In this document: positions 15,516-24,491 of the stretch, in pieces
Numbering within the stretch: the first letter of the stretch is position 1
Layout of the letters: each line of letters begins with the position of its first letter
Assembly: GCA_000421085.1 (NCBI GenBank)
Contig: ATWE01000022.1
Span: 1 to 64,000, forward strand
Direction of reading: 5' to 3'
From: Ensifer sp. USDA 6670
Lineage (GTDB): Bacteria; Pseudomonadota; Alphaproteobacteria; Rhizobiales; Rhizobiaceae
Length of the DNA: 64,000 nt
Made by a program: the position numbers and the translations under genes
Notes under the pieces: model-generated
Seen by the model: the letters and a program-made list of their open reading frames with translations, nothing else
Told to the model about the DNA's origin: nothing
Databases searched by the model: none

Positions 15516-16490
15516 CTAGCGAAGACCGGGTTCACCGTCCCGGGCGAGACGCAGCCGGCAGCCGAACTTTTCGAGAAGGGCGCGTGCCGATTGGTCGAAC
15601 TTCGTCCCTTCCGTCCTTATCCAATCGGTAAAGAGGCGGACCGGGCGGCGGTTGATGTGGCGGCTCGGACAGACGATCCAGTAGGCGGGAAACTCGACGA
15701 CCTCGAACGCAGTGGACAGCGGCACGAGGCTGCCGCGCTCCAGTTCCTCTTGCGCCAGCGTTGCCGAATCCAGCACGATCCCGGCGCCGTCGCGCGCAAG
15801 CTGGATCGCCATCGAGGAACGATCGAAGCGTAACGGGGCCTGTTCTGTCGGTGGGTCGATGTCGTGAACGACAAGCCAGACGTCCCATTGGTAAAGTGCC
15901 TTCACCGAATGGATGAGCCGCGCCTGGGCAAACTGCAGCGCCGGATCGTCGCTGACCGAACGCAGCCGGTCGCGATAGTCGGGGCTGCACATCGGCAGGA
16001 CGAAATCGCTGATGATACACTCGGTACGCAGCCCCTCCCAGGCGCCGGAACCGTAACGCAAGTCGAGGTCGATCACCTCGGTCTCGAAATCGGAAAAATC
16101 CGGCGTTGCATCGACACGCACGCCCCAGTCCGGATTGGCGTCGAGGAAGCTCTTGAGCCGCGGCGTTAGCCAGCGCACCGCGAAACTGGGGCTGGAACGC
16201 ATCGTCAGCTGGCGGCTGTTGCGCTGGCGCAGAACTGCCGAGCGGGCGTCGCGGATCATCCGGAAAGCACTCGTCGTCGTCTGGAACAGCAGCTCGCCGT
16301 CGATCGTCAGGCTGAGCCGCCGGTCCTTTCGACGGAACAGCCGTACGCCCCATTGCTCTTCCAGTTGCTTCAGCTGCTGGCTGACGGCCGCTGCCGAGAC
16401 CCCCAGTTCGGCCGCCGCAAGGGATACTCGTCCCGTACGGGCGACTGCCTCGAAATAGGCGAGCGAGTTGAGGTTGGGGTTGATCGGCAA
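15516..16490 (-). CDS. LysR-family transcriptional regulator (GcvA-like)
   Basis: The protein of 324 aa has an N-terminal HTH (LAYFEAVARTGRVSLAAAEL, VSAAAVSQQLKQLEEQWG, VRLFRR) and a C-terminal LysR substrate domain with the GcvA-type motif (SPSFAVRWLTPRLKSF). The start is a TTG at 16490, placed five bases after CGGAGG. It is on the same strand as, and 85 bp after, the dehydrogenase/TRAP genes, so it is a good candidate regulator of that transport operon and possibly of the divergent transketolase operon. It converges with the persulfide dioxygenase gene, with 15 bp between the stops. Confidence 0.93.
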   Translation of the reverse strand: MPINPNLNSLAYFEAVARTGRVSLAAAELGVSAAAVSQQLKQLEEQWGVRLFRRKDRRLSLTIDGELLFQTTTSAFRMIRDARSAVLRQRNSRQLTMRSSPSFAVRWLTPRLKSFLDANPDWGVRVDATPDFSDFETEVIDLDLRYGSGAWEGLRTECIISDFVLPMCSPDYRDRLRSVSDDPALQFAQARLIHSVKALYQWDVWLVVHDIDPPTEQAPLRFDRSSMAIQLARDGAGIVLDSATLAQEELERGSLVPLSTAFEVVEFPAYWIVCPSRHINRRPVRLFTDWIRTEGTKFDQSARALLEKFGCRLRLARDGEPGLR

Positions 16491-16575
16491 GCTTGCCTCC
16501 GGGGCGCAGTTCCGCCGCGCTGACGGAAGGATGACGCGCAGCCATCCGTCAATTGCTGCACGCGCCCCGTTTATG

Positions 16576-17463
16576 TCAAGTGATGCCGTTCAGGCGGCGA
16601 TAGGCGGCAATCACCTGGCTGTCGTCCTCCAGACCATTCCCGCTGCCGCTTTCGGCCAGGAACATCTGATGGGCGGCCGCCGCAAGCGGGAGCGCCATGC
16701 TGACCGACCGCCCTGTTGCCAGTGCGATGCCGAGATCCTTGACGAAAATATCAACGGCACTGGTTACGGGCGGCGTTTCCGTGATCATGCGAGGTCCACG
16801 GTCCTTCAGCATCCAGCTCGAGGCAGCGGAGTTGGAGACGATTTCGAGCAGGGTCGCGGCGTCGACACCTGCCTTTTCGCCGAGCGCCAGGGCCTCAGCC
16901 GCAGTGGCGAGGTGCACGCCACAGAGGAGTTGGTTGATCGCCTTGACGACGGCGCCCTGGCCCTGCTCCGGTCCGCAATGGAAGACTTTGTCGCCCATTG
17001 CCCGAAGCACTGGCACAACCGCGTGGTACGCCGCTTCCGGAGCTCCCACCATGATGGTGAGAGTGCCCGCCTTTGCCCCGACCACGCCGCCGGAGACCGG
17101 GCAATCCACAAGCACCCTGCCGCTGGCTTCCACTTCGTCAGCCAGTCGCCTGACCTCATCGGGAGGGCAGGTTGCCATGAGGCAGATATGAGCACCTCGG
17201 GGCAGGGCCGAAAGAGCGCCGGATTCGAGGAGCACCGAACGTGCCTGTTCCGCATTCACGACCATCAGTACCAGAACTTCTGCTCCCCTGCAGGCTTCTG
17301 CGGGGTTTGCAGACCTTATCCCGCCAGTGGCAGCGAGTGTCGCCATAGCCTCGGCCCGCAGGTCGAAGCCGTGCACCGTATTGCCCGCCCTGATCAGATT
17401 CTCGGCCATCGGCAAACCCATGGAGCCGAGGCCAACGAACGCGATTGTCTTCTTATCCTTCAT
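16576..17463 (-). CDS. 3-Hydroxyisobutyrate dehydrogenase-family NAD(P)-dependent oxidoreductase (L-threonate dehydrogenase-like)
   Basis: The N-terminal Rossmann motif is GLGSMG (residues 11-16). The substrate motif DCPVSGG (120-126) and catalytic Lys174 in GAVVKAINQLL are present. The 295-aa length is normal for beta-hydroxyacid dehydrogenases; within the family it looks closest to L-threonate/D-glycerate-type enzymes, which oxidise the 2- or 3-hydroxyl of small sugar acids. It lies 10 bp after the TRAP large permease gene on the same strand, so its substrate is probably what the TRAP system imports. No kinase or aldolase of the known threonate pathway is nearby. Confidence 0.9.
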   Translation of the reverse strand: MKDKKTIAFVGLGSMGLPMAENLIRAGNTVHGFDLRAEAMATLAATGGIRSANPAEACRGAEVLVLMVVNAEQARSVLLESGALSALPRGAHICLMATCPPDEVRRLADEVEASGRVLVDCPVSGGVVGAKAGTLTIMVGAPEAAYHAVVPVLRAMGDKVFHCGPEQGQGAVVKAINQLLCGVHLATAAEALALGEKAGVDAATLLEIVSNSAASSWMLKDRGPRMITETPPVTSAVDIFVKDLGIALATGRSVSMALPLAAAAHQMFLAESGSGNGLEDDSQVIAAYRRLNGIT

Positions 17464-17472
17464 GATCGGTCC

Positions 17473-18732
17473 TCAGTAGATCGTCAGAGCGGGAACATAG
17501 GACATCAGCACTAGGACGGCTGCGGCAACGATGTAGAAGGGCCACAACTCCCTGACCACGGCCCCGATCGGTACGCGGGCGATCACGGCGCCGATGAAAA
17601 GCGTTGTTCCGATCGGCGGCGTAAACAGTCCGATCGAAAGATTGATGCAGATCATCACGCCGAGCTGGATCGGGTCCATGCCGATTGCATGACCGATGGC
17701 GACGAAGGTGGGCCCGAGCAGCAGGATCGCTGCGGGCAGGTCGAGAAACATCCCCACGACCAGCATGATGAGATTCATCATGAGGATGATCAGGATGGCG
17801 CTTCCGAGCGTTTCCAGTGCCCAGTTGGCTACGATGGTGGGCACACGCTCGGTGATGAGGACGTGGCCGACGAGGCTAGATGCGGCGATGACCAGCATGA
17901 CGACGCCGGTGGTGATCACGGTTCCGACGAGGGCCGCGTGGATCCGCCCCCACGTCAGGTCCCGATAGAGCAGCAGACTGACCAGCAGCGCGTAGAAGAC
18001 GGCGATTACGCTGACTTCGGTCGGCGTTGCGATCCCCGCCCGCAGCAACAGGATGATGAAGAACGGCATGGCGAGTGCAGGCAGTGCCGACAGCGTAGAT
18101 CGACCGAAGGACTTCAATTGCCCGGCATCCGTCAGGCGGGGAAAATTCCGAATGCGCCCCGACAGATAGCAAACGATCATCATTCCGCCGGCGAGCATCA
18201 ATCCCGGCAGGACTGCAGCCGAAAACAGCGACGCGATAGAGGAATTTGCCACCGTCGAAAAGAGGATCAGGGGAATGGAAGGCGGGATCAGGCCGGCGAT
18301 GGTCGAGGAAGAGGCGGTAACGGCCGCCGCAAAGCCTGCCGGATATCCTTCTTTCTTCTGCCAGGGGATGAGCATCGATCCGAGCGCCGATGCTTCGGCG
18401 ACTGCCGAGCCGGAGACACCGCCGAAGATCGTGGATCCGACGACCGTGACCTGACCCATTCCGCCATGGAAACGCCCGACGAGTGCTGCCGCGAACTGCA
18501 CGAGTTTCTGGCCAAGCGTGCCTGACATCATGAGTGAGCCGGACAGGATGAAAAAGGGTATGGCCAGCAGCGGAAAGCTCTGGGTCGGCTGGAACAGCTT
18601 CACCACCGCAAGCACGGTCGGCGTTCCGCCCTGCCATAGGATCGCTGCGCCCGCAGCGATGATCAGCGCGTAACCGACTGGAACCGAAATGGCCAGCAAT
18701 GCGGCGAAGAGGCCGGTCATGATCGCGGTCAT
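17473..18732 (-). CDS. TRAP transporter large permease (DctM family)
   Basis: The 419-residue protein has about twelve hydrophobic segments and the typical DctM features: PFFILSGSLMMSG near residue 60, GGVSGSAVAEASALGSML, then IPPSIPLILFSTVAN, and a C-terminal FTPPIGTTLFIG. It forms the sodium-coupled translocation unit with the small permease, taking solute from the periplasmic binding protein. Its ATG overlaps the small permease stop (ATGA), so the two are translationally coupled. The substrate is unknown; an organic or sugar acid fits the neighbours. Confidence 0.94.
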   Translation of the reverse strand: MTAIMTGLFAALLAISVPVGYALIIAAGAAILWQGGTPTVLAVVKLFQPTQSFPLLAIPFFILSGSLMMSGTLGQKLVQFAAALVGRFHGGMGQVTVVGSTIFGGVSGSAVAEASALGSMLIPWQKKEGYPAGFAAAVTASSSTIAGLIPPSIPLILFSTVANSSIASLFSAAVLPGLMLAGGMMIVCYLSGRIRNFPRLTDAGQLKSFGRSTLSALPALAMPFFIILLLRAGIATPTEVSVIAVFYALLVSLLLYRDLTWGRIHAALVGTVITTGVVMLVIAASSLVGHVLITERVPTIVANWALETLGSAILIILMMNLIMLVVGMFLDLPAAILLLGPTFVAIGHAIGMDPIQLGVMICINLSIGLFTPPIGTTLFIGAVIARVPIGAVVRELWPFYIVAAAVLVLMSYVPALTIY

Positions 18733-19295
18733 GTCATATGCTCCGTTTCCGGTTTATCCAGCGTCTTCGGGTCGTCGCAGAATGCGACGCGTACGAGGTT
18801 GACCAGGGAGGCGAGCGCGATGCCGCCGAAGCCGAACAGCAGGGAACTATAGGCCCAGGCCTGCCCCAGTCCGGTCATCGGAAAGACCTGCGCCCTGGTG
18901 ATCGAGATCACCTGAAGCGACAGGTAACCGAGATAGGCAAAGGCCACGGCGACCAGAAGATGGATCAGCATCAGCAGGATGCGCAGCTGCTCGGTGGTGA
19001 GCAGGCTTCGGAACGCTTCGGCGGCGATATGAGATCCCCGATGCGCGCCCACTACGATGCCGCCCATGATGAGCCATGGGAACAGCAGGTTCGGCACTTC
19101 GTTGGGCCACCCGAGGCTCGCATGGGTGAGATAGCGCACGACGACCTCTGTCATGAGGGCGAGGAAGATTGCGACTATCGAGGCGACGGCAACAACGATC
19201 GCCGCCGTGTCCAGAACGAGGCCGACCCGATTGGCGGTGCGCAAGGCGGGCAGGTCCGCACTTGCGCCGCTGTTGCGGACGTTGTCCATCGCCAT
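18729..19295 (-). CDS. TRAP transporter small permease (DctQ family)
   Basis: The protein is about 188 aa with four transmembrane helices. The DctQ-type features are VVVRYLTHASLGWPNEVPNL after the first helix and GAHRGSHIAAEAF in the middle. The ATG at 19295 shares one base with the stop of the binding protein gene (TGATG), which fixes the start; a longer frame reaching 19364 is ignored. It pairs with the large permease downstream. Confidence 0.92.
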   Translation of the reverse strand: MAMDNVRNSGASADLPALRTANRVGLVLDTAAIVVAVASIVAIFLALMTEVVVRYLTHASLGWPNEVPNLLFPWLIMGGIVVGAHRGSHIAAEAFRSLLTTEQLRILLMLIHLLVAVAFAYLGYLSLQVISITRAQVFPMTGLGQAWAYSSLLFGFGGIALASLVNLVRVAFCDDPKTLDKPETEHMT

Positions 19296-20272
19296 CACTG
19301 GACTGCCGCTGCCTTGGCGGCCCCGACGAGTTCGTCGACGAGCTCGGGGTACTGCGCCCGCCATTTGTCATAGACCGACTGCGTCGCCTGGACGAACGGC
19401 GCCGGGTCGACGTCGTTGATCTTGACGCCGGCGGATTCCAGTTCGCTGCGCAGTCGGGTGCTTTGTTCGCCGACCATCTGCCGGTTCAGTTGACCGGCTT
19501 CCCGGGCGGCATCGCGGATGATCTGCTGATCTTCCGGCGGCAGCGCGTCGAAAACGATCTTCGAGGCCAGGAACGGCGTCGATTCGTATTTGTGGTTGGT
19601 CATGGAGATATAGGGCTGCACCTCGTGCAGCTTCGACGAATGTATGTTGATCAGCGGGTTTTCCTGGCCGTCGACGACACCCTGCTGCAATGCGATGTAG
19701 AGCTCGGAGAAGGCCATCGGCGTCGGCGATGCGCCGAGCGCGGTGAAGATGTCGACGGTCATCTGATCCGGCGGCGTGCGGATCTTCATACCGGCGAGAT
19801 CCGACGGTGCGGTGATCTGCCTCTTCGAGTTGGAGGTTTCGCGAATGCCGTTGTTCCACCAGGCAAGCACGACTAGGCCCTGCTGTTCGGCCGCGGCGGC
19901 GATCTTGTCGCCGACGGGTCCGTCCATCACGGCCTCGGCCTGTTTCAGATCCTGGAACAGGAACGGGAGGCCAAGGAGCGCGATTTCCGGCACCACGGCC
20001 GATGTCGTCCCCTGGGAGTTGGCGGAAAAGGCAATGGTGCCGAGCCGCATGTTGGTAATGGTCTCGGCGTCGTCGCCGAACTGAGCGCTGCCGCCGACGT
20101 CGATCTTCAGACGCCCGTCCGATTTCTGCTCGACGAGTTCGGCAAATTTCAGCGACGCAACGTCCTTGGGATTGCCTGCGGCGGCGTTGTGCGAAAGCTG
20201 GTAGGTCTGCGCGCCGACGGGGCCGGCGCAGAGCGACAGCACGGCGGCGGCCAACAGATGACGAAGGTTCAT
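19295..20272 (-). CDS. TRAP transporter substrate-binding protein (DctP family)
   Basis: A Sec signal peptide (MNLRHLLAAAVLSLCAGPVGA) is followed by a typical DctP domain: YQLSHNAAAGNPKD, LKIDVGGSAQFGDDAETI, then the solute-contact segment DLAGMKIRTPPDQMTVDIF and GVVDGQENPLINI. The arginine in KIRTPP normally binds a ligand carboxylate, so the substrate is probably an organic acid. It is the first gene of a five-gene minus-strand unit (P, Q, M, dehydrogenase, LysR) and is divergent from the transketolase operon. Confidence 0.94.
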   Translation of the reverse strand: MNLRHLLAAAVLSLCAGPVGAQTYQLSHNAAAGNPKDVASLKFAELVEQKSDGRLKIDVGGSAQFGDDAETITNMRLGTIAFSANSQGTTSAVVPEIALLGLPFLFQDLKQAEAVMDGPVGDKIAAAAEQQGLVVLAWWNNGIRETSNSKRQITAPSDLAGMKIRTPPDQMTVDIFTALGASPTPMAFSELYIALQQGVVDGQENPLINIHSSKLHEVQPYISMTNHKYESTPFLASKIVFDALPPEDQQIIRDAAREAGQLNRQMVGEQSTRLRSELESAGVKINDVDPAPFVQATQSVYDKWRAQYPELVDELVGAAKAAAVQ

Positions 20273-20388
20273 TTTTCTCCTCCCTGAGAATGTCCTGTCC
20301 CGATCGGCGAAGAGAATCGTCCGCTCGAAGCCGTCCCTGTGTTCGACATCCTGGGAAATCGTTCAGAGGCAACTCGCTTTCGCGGCGT

Positions 20389-20400
20389 ACTGCATGCAGT
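20389..20400. promoter_or_regulatory. 12-bp perfect palindrome in the divergent TRAP/transketolase promoter
   Basis: ACTGCATGCAGT reads the same on both strands and lies in the 297-bp region between the divergent starts at 20272 and 20570. A symmetric site shared by two divergent operons is a natural operator candidate for a local regulator such as the LysR protein. No other strong signal was recognised in this gap. Confidence 0.4.
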
Positions 20401-20569
20401 CGAGCGTCCTCCTCGCTCCGCCTTGGCTTGACCATCGCCGATCTTCATCGGAGCGTCACCTAAGTTTTGCTTAACAACTTGTTCGATTTCCTTAATTGCC
20501 GGCAGCCCTTGCCGAGTCCAGTAATGACCGAGCGGACGTCTTTTGCGCCGACAGGTGAAGGGAGGAACC

Positions 20570-21424
20570 ATGACCAGCCAAAGCCCGGCAGTTCAGCTGT
20601 CGAACACGAGTCTTGCGCGTCGCGCCTGGGAAATCCGGCGCAAGGCCGTTCGGATGGGCGAGGTTCAGGGGCAAGGATATGTGGGCCAGGCGCTCGGCAT
20701 CGCCGATGTCCTCGCGGTATCGTATTTTCATGCGTTGACCTATCGGCGGCAGGTCCCGGAATGGGAGGGGCGCGACCGATTTCTGCTGTCGATCGGACAC
20801 TACGCCATCGCTCTTTACGCAGCGCTTATCGAGGCGGGAATCCTTCCTGAACAGGAACTCGAGACCTATGGCACCGACGACAGCCGCCTGCCGATGTCCG
20901 GCATGGCCTCCTACACGCCGGGAATGGAAATCACCGGCGGATCGCTGGGGCAGGGGCTTGGCATCGGCGTCGGCATGGCGTTGGGGCTGAAGGCCAAGAA
21001 AAACCCGGCCTTCGTCTATAACCTGATGTCGGATGGAGAACTGGGCGAAGGTTCGACCTGGGAAGCGGCGATGTCGGCCGCTCATCACAAACTCGGGAAT
21101 CTGATCTGTCTCGTCGACTTCAACGATCAGCAGGCGGACGGCAAGTCGACCGAGATGCTGTGTTCGGAGCCGCTTGGCGCAAAGTGGACCGCTTTCGGCT
21201 GGCATGTGCAACGGGTCGACGGCAATGACATTCCCGCCCTCGTAGCCGCCTTCGATGCGGCCCGTGCGCTGGAAGAGGCCATGCCTCGCGTCATCATATG
21301 CGACACCTTGATGTGCAAGGGCGTGCCGTTCCTCGAACAACGCGATGTGACGCATTTCGTCCGCGTCGAAGCAGATGAATGGCAGAAGGCGCTGGCCGCC
21401 CTCGACGCGAACCGGCCGGATTGA
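20570..21424 (+). CDS. Transketolase N-terminal (thiamine pyrophosphate-binding) subunit
   Basis: The 284-aa protein corresponds to the TPP-binding half of transketolase. It has GGSLGQGLGIGVGMALG near residue 125, the DGELGEGSTWEA cofactor motif and CLVDFNDQQADGKS. The start follows AAGGGAGG with ideal spacing. The pyrimidine-binding half is encoded by the next gene. Split transketolases of this type transfer two-carbon ketol units and are often dedicated to a catabolic operon, separate from the central pentose pathway. It is first in the plus-strand operon opposite the TRAP genes. Confidence 0.93.
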   Translation: MTSQSPAVQLSNTSLARRAWEIRRKAVRMGEVQGQGYVGQALGIADVLAVSYFHALTYRRQVPEWEGRDRFLLSIGHYAIALYAALIEAGILPEQELETYGTDDSRLPMSGMASYTPGMEITGGSLGQGLGIGVGMALGLKAKKNPAFVYNLMSDGELGEGSTWEAAMSAAHHKLGNLICLVDFNDQQADGKSTEMLCSEPLGAKWTAFGWHVQRVDGNDIPALVAAFDAARALEEAMPRVIICDTLMCKGVPFLEQRDVTHFVRVEADEWQKALAALDANRPD

Positions 21425-21437
21425 GGAGAAGCAGACC

Positions 21438-22484
21438 ATGAGCGTCAACCGCACCTACGACCCGCACCACAAATGGGAACCGCGCCTGCCGCCGAAGAGC
21501 GGCGAGGGAGGACGCACCTCCGCGATGATCGCCTCACTGGCGGCGGAAGGCTATGAGACGGTTTCTGCCCCGTTCGGCCATGCCCTGGTCGCGGAAGCTC
21601 GCCGCAATCACAGGATCGTGGGCCTCACGGCCGATCTCGCGAAATACACCGACCTGCATGTCTTCGCGGAGGCCTTTCCGGATCGTTTCTATCAGATGGG
21701 CATGGCCGAGCAGGTGATGATCTCGGCGGCGGCCGGTCTGGCGCGCGAGGGATTCATGCCCTTTGCAACCACCTATGCCGTCTTCGCCTCGCGCCGTGCC
21801 TATGACTTCATCGCCATGGCGATTGCCGAAGAATACCTGCCCGTCAAGATCGTCTGTGCCCTGCCGGGCCTGACCACCGGCTATGGGCCGAGCCATCAGG
21901 CGACCGAGGACATGGCGATCTTCCGCGGCCTGCCCAACCTGACCATCATCGATCCATGCGATGCCGTCGACGTGGCCGAGGCGGTACCCGCCATCGCAGC
22001 CCATGAGGGGCCGGTCTATATGCGGCTCTTGCGTGGCAAGGTGCCGTCGGTGATCCGCCGGCATTGCCCCGATTACAAATTCGAACTGGGCAAGGCGAAG
22101 CTTCTGCGCGACGGCACGGATGCGCTGATCATCGCCTCGGGCTTCATGACGATGCGGGCGCTCGATGCGGCGGTCGAACTCGAGGGGCAGGGAATCTCGG
22201 CTGCGGTCCTCCATTGCCCGACGATCAAGCCGCTCGATACCGGGACGATCATCGCCGAGGCTCGGCGGGCCGGCCGGCTGGTCGTCACTGCGGAGAACCA
22301 CACATGCGTTGGCGGACTGGGCGAGGCCGTGGCGGCGACGCTCCTTTCGAACGGCGCGACGCCGACATTCCGAATGATCAGTCTGCCGGACCAGTTCTTG
22401 GACGCGGGAGCGCTGCCGACGCTTCATGAGCGCTACGGAATCTCGACCAAGTCGATGGTGCAGAAGATCCGCAGCTGGCTCTGA
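21438..22484 (+). CDS. Transketolase C-terminal (pyrimidine-binding) subunit
   Basis: The 348-aa partner begins 13 bp after the first subunit, behind a GAGGAGAAG site. The pyrimidine-domain motif YQMGMAEQVMISAAAGLAR carries the glutamate that activates TPP; FATTYAVFASRRAYDFI and the C-terminal transketolase domain (ALIIASGFMTMRALDAA, then VVTAENHTCVGGLGEAVA) follow. Together with the upstream gene it forms one complete transketolase of about 630 residues. Substrates are unknown. Confidence 0.93.
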   Translation: MSVNRTYDPHHKWEPRLPPKSGEGGRTSAMIASLAAEGYETVSAPFGHALVAEARRNHRIVGLTADLAKYTDLHVFAEAFPDRFYQMGMAEQVMISAAAGLAREGFMPFATTYAVFASRRAYDFIAMAIAEEYLPVKIVCALPGLTTGYGPSHQATEDMAIFRGLPNLTIIDPCDAVDVAEAVPAIAAHEGPVYMRLLRGKVPSVIRRHCPDYKFELGKAKLLRDGTDALIIASGFMTMRALDAAVELEGQGISAAVLHCPTIKPLDTGTIIAEARRAGRLVVTAENHTCVGGLGEAVAATLLSNGATPTFRMISLPDQFLDAGALPTLHERYGISTKSMVQKIRSWL

Positions 22485-22515
22485 CGCGCCGTTTCAAACA
22501 CATCCACCTCTTCGC

Positions 22516-22533
22516 TCCGGCGCCCGCGCCGGA
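22516..22533. other. Intercistronic GC-rich hairpin
   Basis: TCCGGCGC and GCGCCGGA are perfect inverted repeats with a two-base spacer, in the 72-bp gap between the transketolase C-subunit and SDR genes. It may pause transcription or protect upstream mRNA; there is no T tract, so it is not a classical terminator. Confidence 0.35.
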
Positions 22534-22556
22534 CCTTCCGGAAACAGGAGAATTCA

Positions 22557-23315
22557 ATGGGAGCCGCTCTACTTAAGGGCAATTTTGCCGTGATCACGGG
22601 TGCTGCATCCAAGCGCGGTCTGGGCAAGGCCACGGCCAGGCTTTTTGCCGAACATGGCGCCACGGTCGCCATTCTCGACCTTGACGAGGCCGCGGCCAGA
22701 GAGGCGGCCGCCAGCCTTGGTCCGGAGCACGTCGGCATGGCATGCAATGTGACCGACCTCGCGAGCGTTCGCGCCGTCATGGATGCCTTGATTTCGAAAT
22801 GGGGCCGGATCGACATCCTCGTAAACAATGCCGGGATCACCCAGCCGCTGAAGATCATGGAGATCGGGCCGGAGAACTACGATGCCGTGCTCGATGTGAA
22901 CCTGCGCGGCACGCTTTACTGCAGCCAGGCGGTGATCCCTCATATGCGTTCGCGCAAGCAGGGCAAGATCGTCAACCTATCCTCGGTCTCGGCCCAGCGC
23001 GGCGGCGGTATATTCGGCGGGCCGCACTATTCCGCGGCAAAGGCGGGCGTTCTCGGCCTGACCAAAGCAATGGCCCGCGAGTTGGCACCCGACAATGTGA
23101 GGGTCAACGCGATCTGCCCCGGCTTCATCGCGACCGACATCACGGGCGGCCTGCTGACGCCGGAGAAACTGGAGGAAATCAAAGCGGGCATCCCCATGGG
23201 GCGCCCGGGAACCGCGGATGATGTGGCCGGTTGCGCGCTCTTCCTCGCTTCCGACCTCTCGGCTTACGTCACCGGCTCTGAAGTCGACGTGAACGGCGGC
23301 TCGCTGATCCATTGA
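22557..23315 (+). CDS. Short-chain dehydrogenase/reductase (SDR)
   Basis: This is a classical SDR of 252 aa with nucleotide-binding ITGAASKRGLGKA near residue 12, ILVNNAGITQ near 87, and the catalytic Ser and Tyr/Lys in LSSVSAQ and HYSAAKAG. DLDEAAA after the second strand suggests NAD(H) preference. It starts after CAGGAG in the transketolase operon and probably oxidises or reduces a hydroxyl on the sugar-type intermediate handled there. The exact reaction is unknown. Confidence 0.92.
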   Translation: MGAALLKGNFAVITGAASKRGLGKATARLFAEHGATVAILDLDEAAAREAAASLGPEHVGMACNVTDLASVRAVMDALISKWGRIDILVNNAGITQPLKIMEIGPENYDAVLDVNLRGTLYCSQAVIPHMRSRKQGKIVNLSSVSAQRGGGIFGGPHYSAAKAGVLGLTKAMARELAPDNVRVNAICPGFIATDITGGLLTPEKLEEIKAGIPMGRPGTADDVAGCALFLASDLSAYVTGSEVDVNGGSLIH

Positions 23316-23363
23316 TCGGGAAGCGGCGCCTCAGCAGGCACCGCTCAAACTTTGGAGGAGCCC

Positions 23364-24215
23364 ATGAAGCTCGGACTGGGGAGTTATGCCTTCCGCTGGT
23401 CGATAGGCATCAAGGATCTGCAACCTGTCCGGCCGATGACCGCGATGGAGGTGCTGGAGATCGCCCACGCTCACGACCTGAGCGTGGTCCAGTATGCCGA
23501 CAATCTGCCGCTCGACCGCCTGACGACCGCCCAGCAGATGGCGCTCAGGGAGCGCGCCGACAGCTACGGCATCGCGCTGGAGCTTGGCACGCAGAGCTTC
23601 GACGCGGAGGAACTCGGGCGCTACATCCCTATCGGCGAGCGGATCGGCTCCAGAATCCTGCGCGTCGCGCTTGATGCCGCCGATGCGCAGATTCCCGTGT
23701 CCGAACTGGCTGCTCAGATCCGGGAGATACTTCCGGACGGGAAACGGTCCGGCCTGCGCTTCGCCATAGAAAACCACTTCAACTATCCCTCTCCGCGAAT
23801 GGTGGAGCTGCTGGAGTCTGTGGCGGACGACTCACTCGGGGTCTGCCTCGATGTGGCAAATTCGATCTGCGCCGGCGAGTGGCCCATGACGACGATCCGA
23901 ATGCTGGCTCCCTATACGATCAACCTGCATCTGAAGGACTACCGGATTACCCCCGATCCCTATGGCGTCGGCTTCCGTATCCATGGCACGCCACTTGGCG
24001 AGGGCAGGGCGGAGATCGAGGAAATCCTCGCTTGCCTGTCGCATTGCCCTGACGACATGAGTTGCATCCTCGAGCACTGGCTGCCGCAGACGGAGGACAT
24101 GGAGGCAACCTGCAGGCTGGAGCACGAGTGGCTCGGCCGCACCGTGGCTGCGGCGAGGCGATTCGTGCCAGGCGACCACGGGCCCCAGGCTTGTGGCGCG
24201 ACAAAGCCAACGTAA
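23364..24215 (+). CDS. Sugar phosphate isomerase/epimerase-like TIM-barrel protein
   Basis: The protein fits the xylose-isomerase-like TIM barrel (AP endonuclease 2 family). A short first strand (LGLGSYAFRW) is followed by metal-site-like acids in RFAIENHFNYPS, the CLDVANS segment, INLHLKDYRI and CILEHWLPQ. Such proteins isomerise or epimerise sugars and ketoses using a divalent metal. It is the last gene of the transketolase operon, starting after TTTGGAGGAG. It may supply the ketose that transketolase cleaves. The C-terminal 15 residues look loosely conserved. Confidence 0.88.
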   Translation: MKLGLGSYAFRWSIGIKDLQPVRPMTAMEVLEIAHAHDLSVVQYADNLPLDRLTTAQQMALRERADSYGIALELGTQSFDAEELGRYIPIGERIGSRILRVALDAADAQIPVSELAAQIREILPDGKRSGLRFAIENHFNYPSPRMVELLESVADDSLGVCLDVANSICAGEWPMTTIRMLAPYTINLHLKDYRITPDPYGVGFRIHGTPLGEGRAEIEEILACLSHCPDDMSCILEHWLPQTEDMEATCRLEHEWLGRTVAAARRFVPGDHGPQACGATKPT

Positions 24216-24230
24216 GCCATGGTCCACATT

Positions 24231-24240
24231 ATGGATCCAT
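24231..24240. promoter_or_regulatory. Palindrome ATGGATCCAT upstream of the TRAP/CoA operon
   Basis: This perfect 10-bp palindrome lies about 250 bp before the fused TRAP permease gene, in the only long gap (24216-24491) before that operon. It might be an operator for the operon's IclR regulator, but a 10-mer can arise by chance. No -35/-10 pair could be assigned with confidence in the gap. Confidence 0.25.
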
Positions 24241-24491
24241 TTAAAAACTGAATGTAGCGGCATTTCAATTGCTTAGCATCGCATATTGCGTGCTCTTTTC
24301 ACATCGCCTACAACGTGGACCGGATCGAACAGTGCTGTGGAGGGCAACAGACGATCTGGAATGTCGATCCGATGCAGCCATTTGTTTCGGTCGACGCCTC
24401 TGGGGAGGAGCTTTGACGCCGTTCAATCCGCAGTGATGCGCACGACTTGTGCGCGGAACGCGATCGGACGGTTCGTAAGGGAGGAAAGCCG

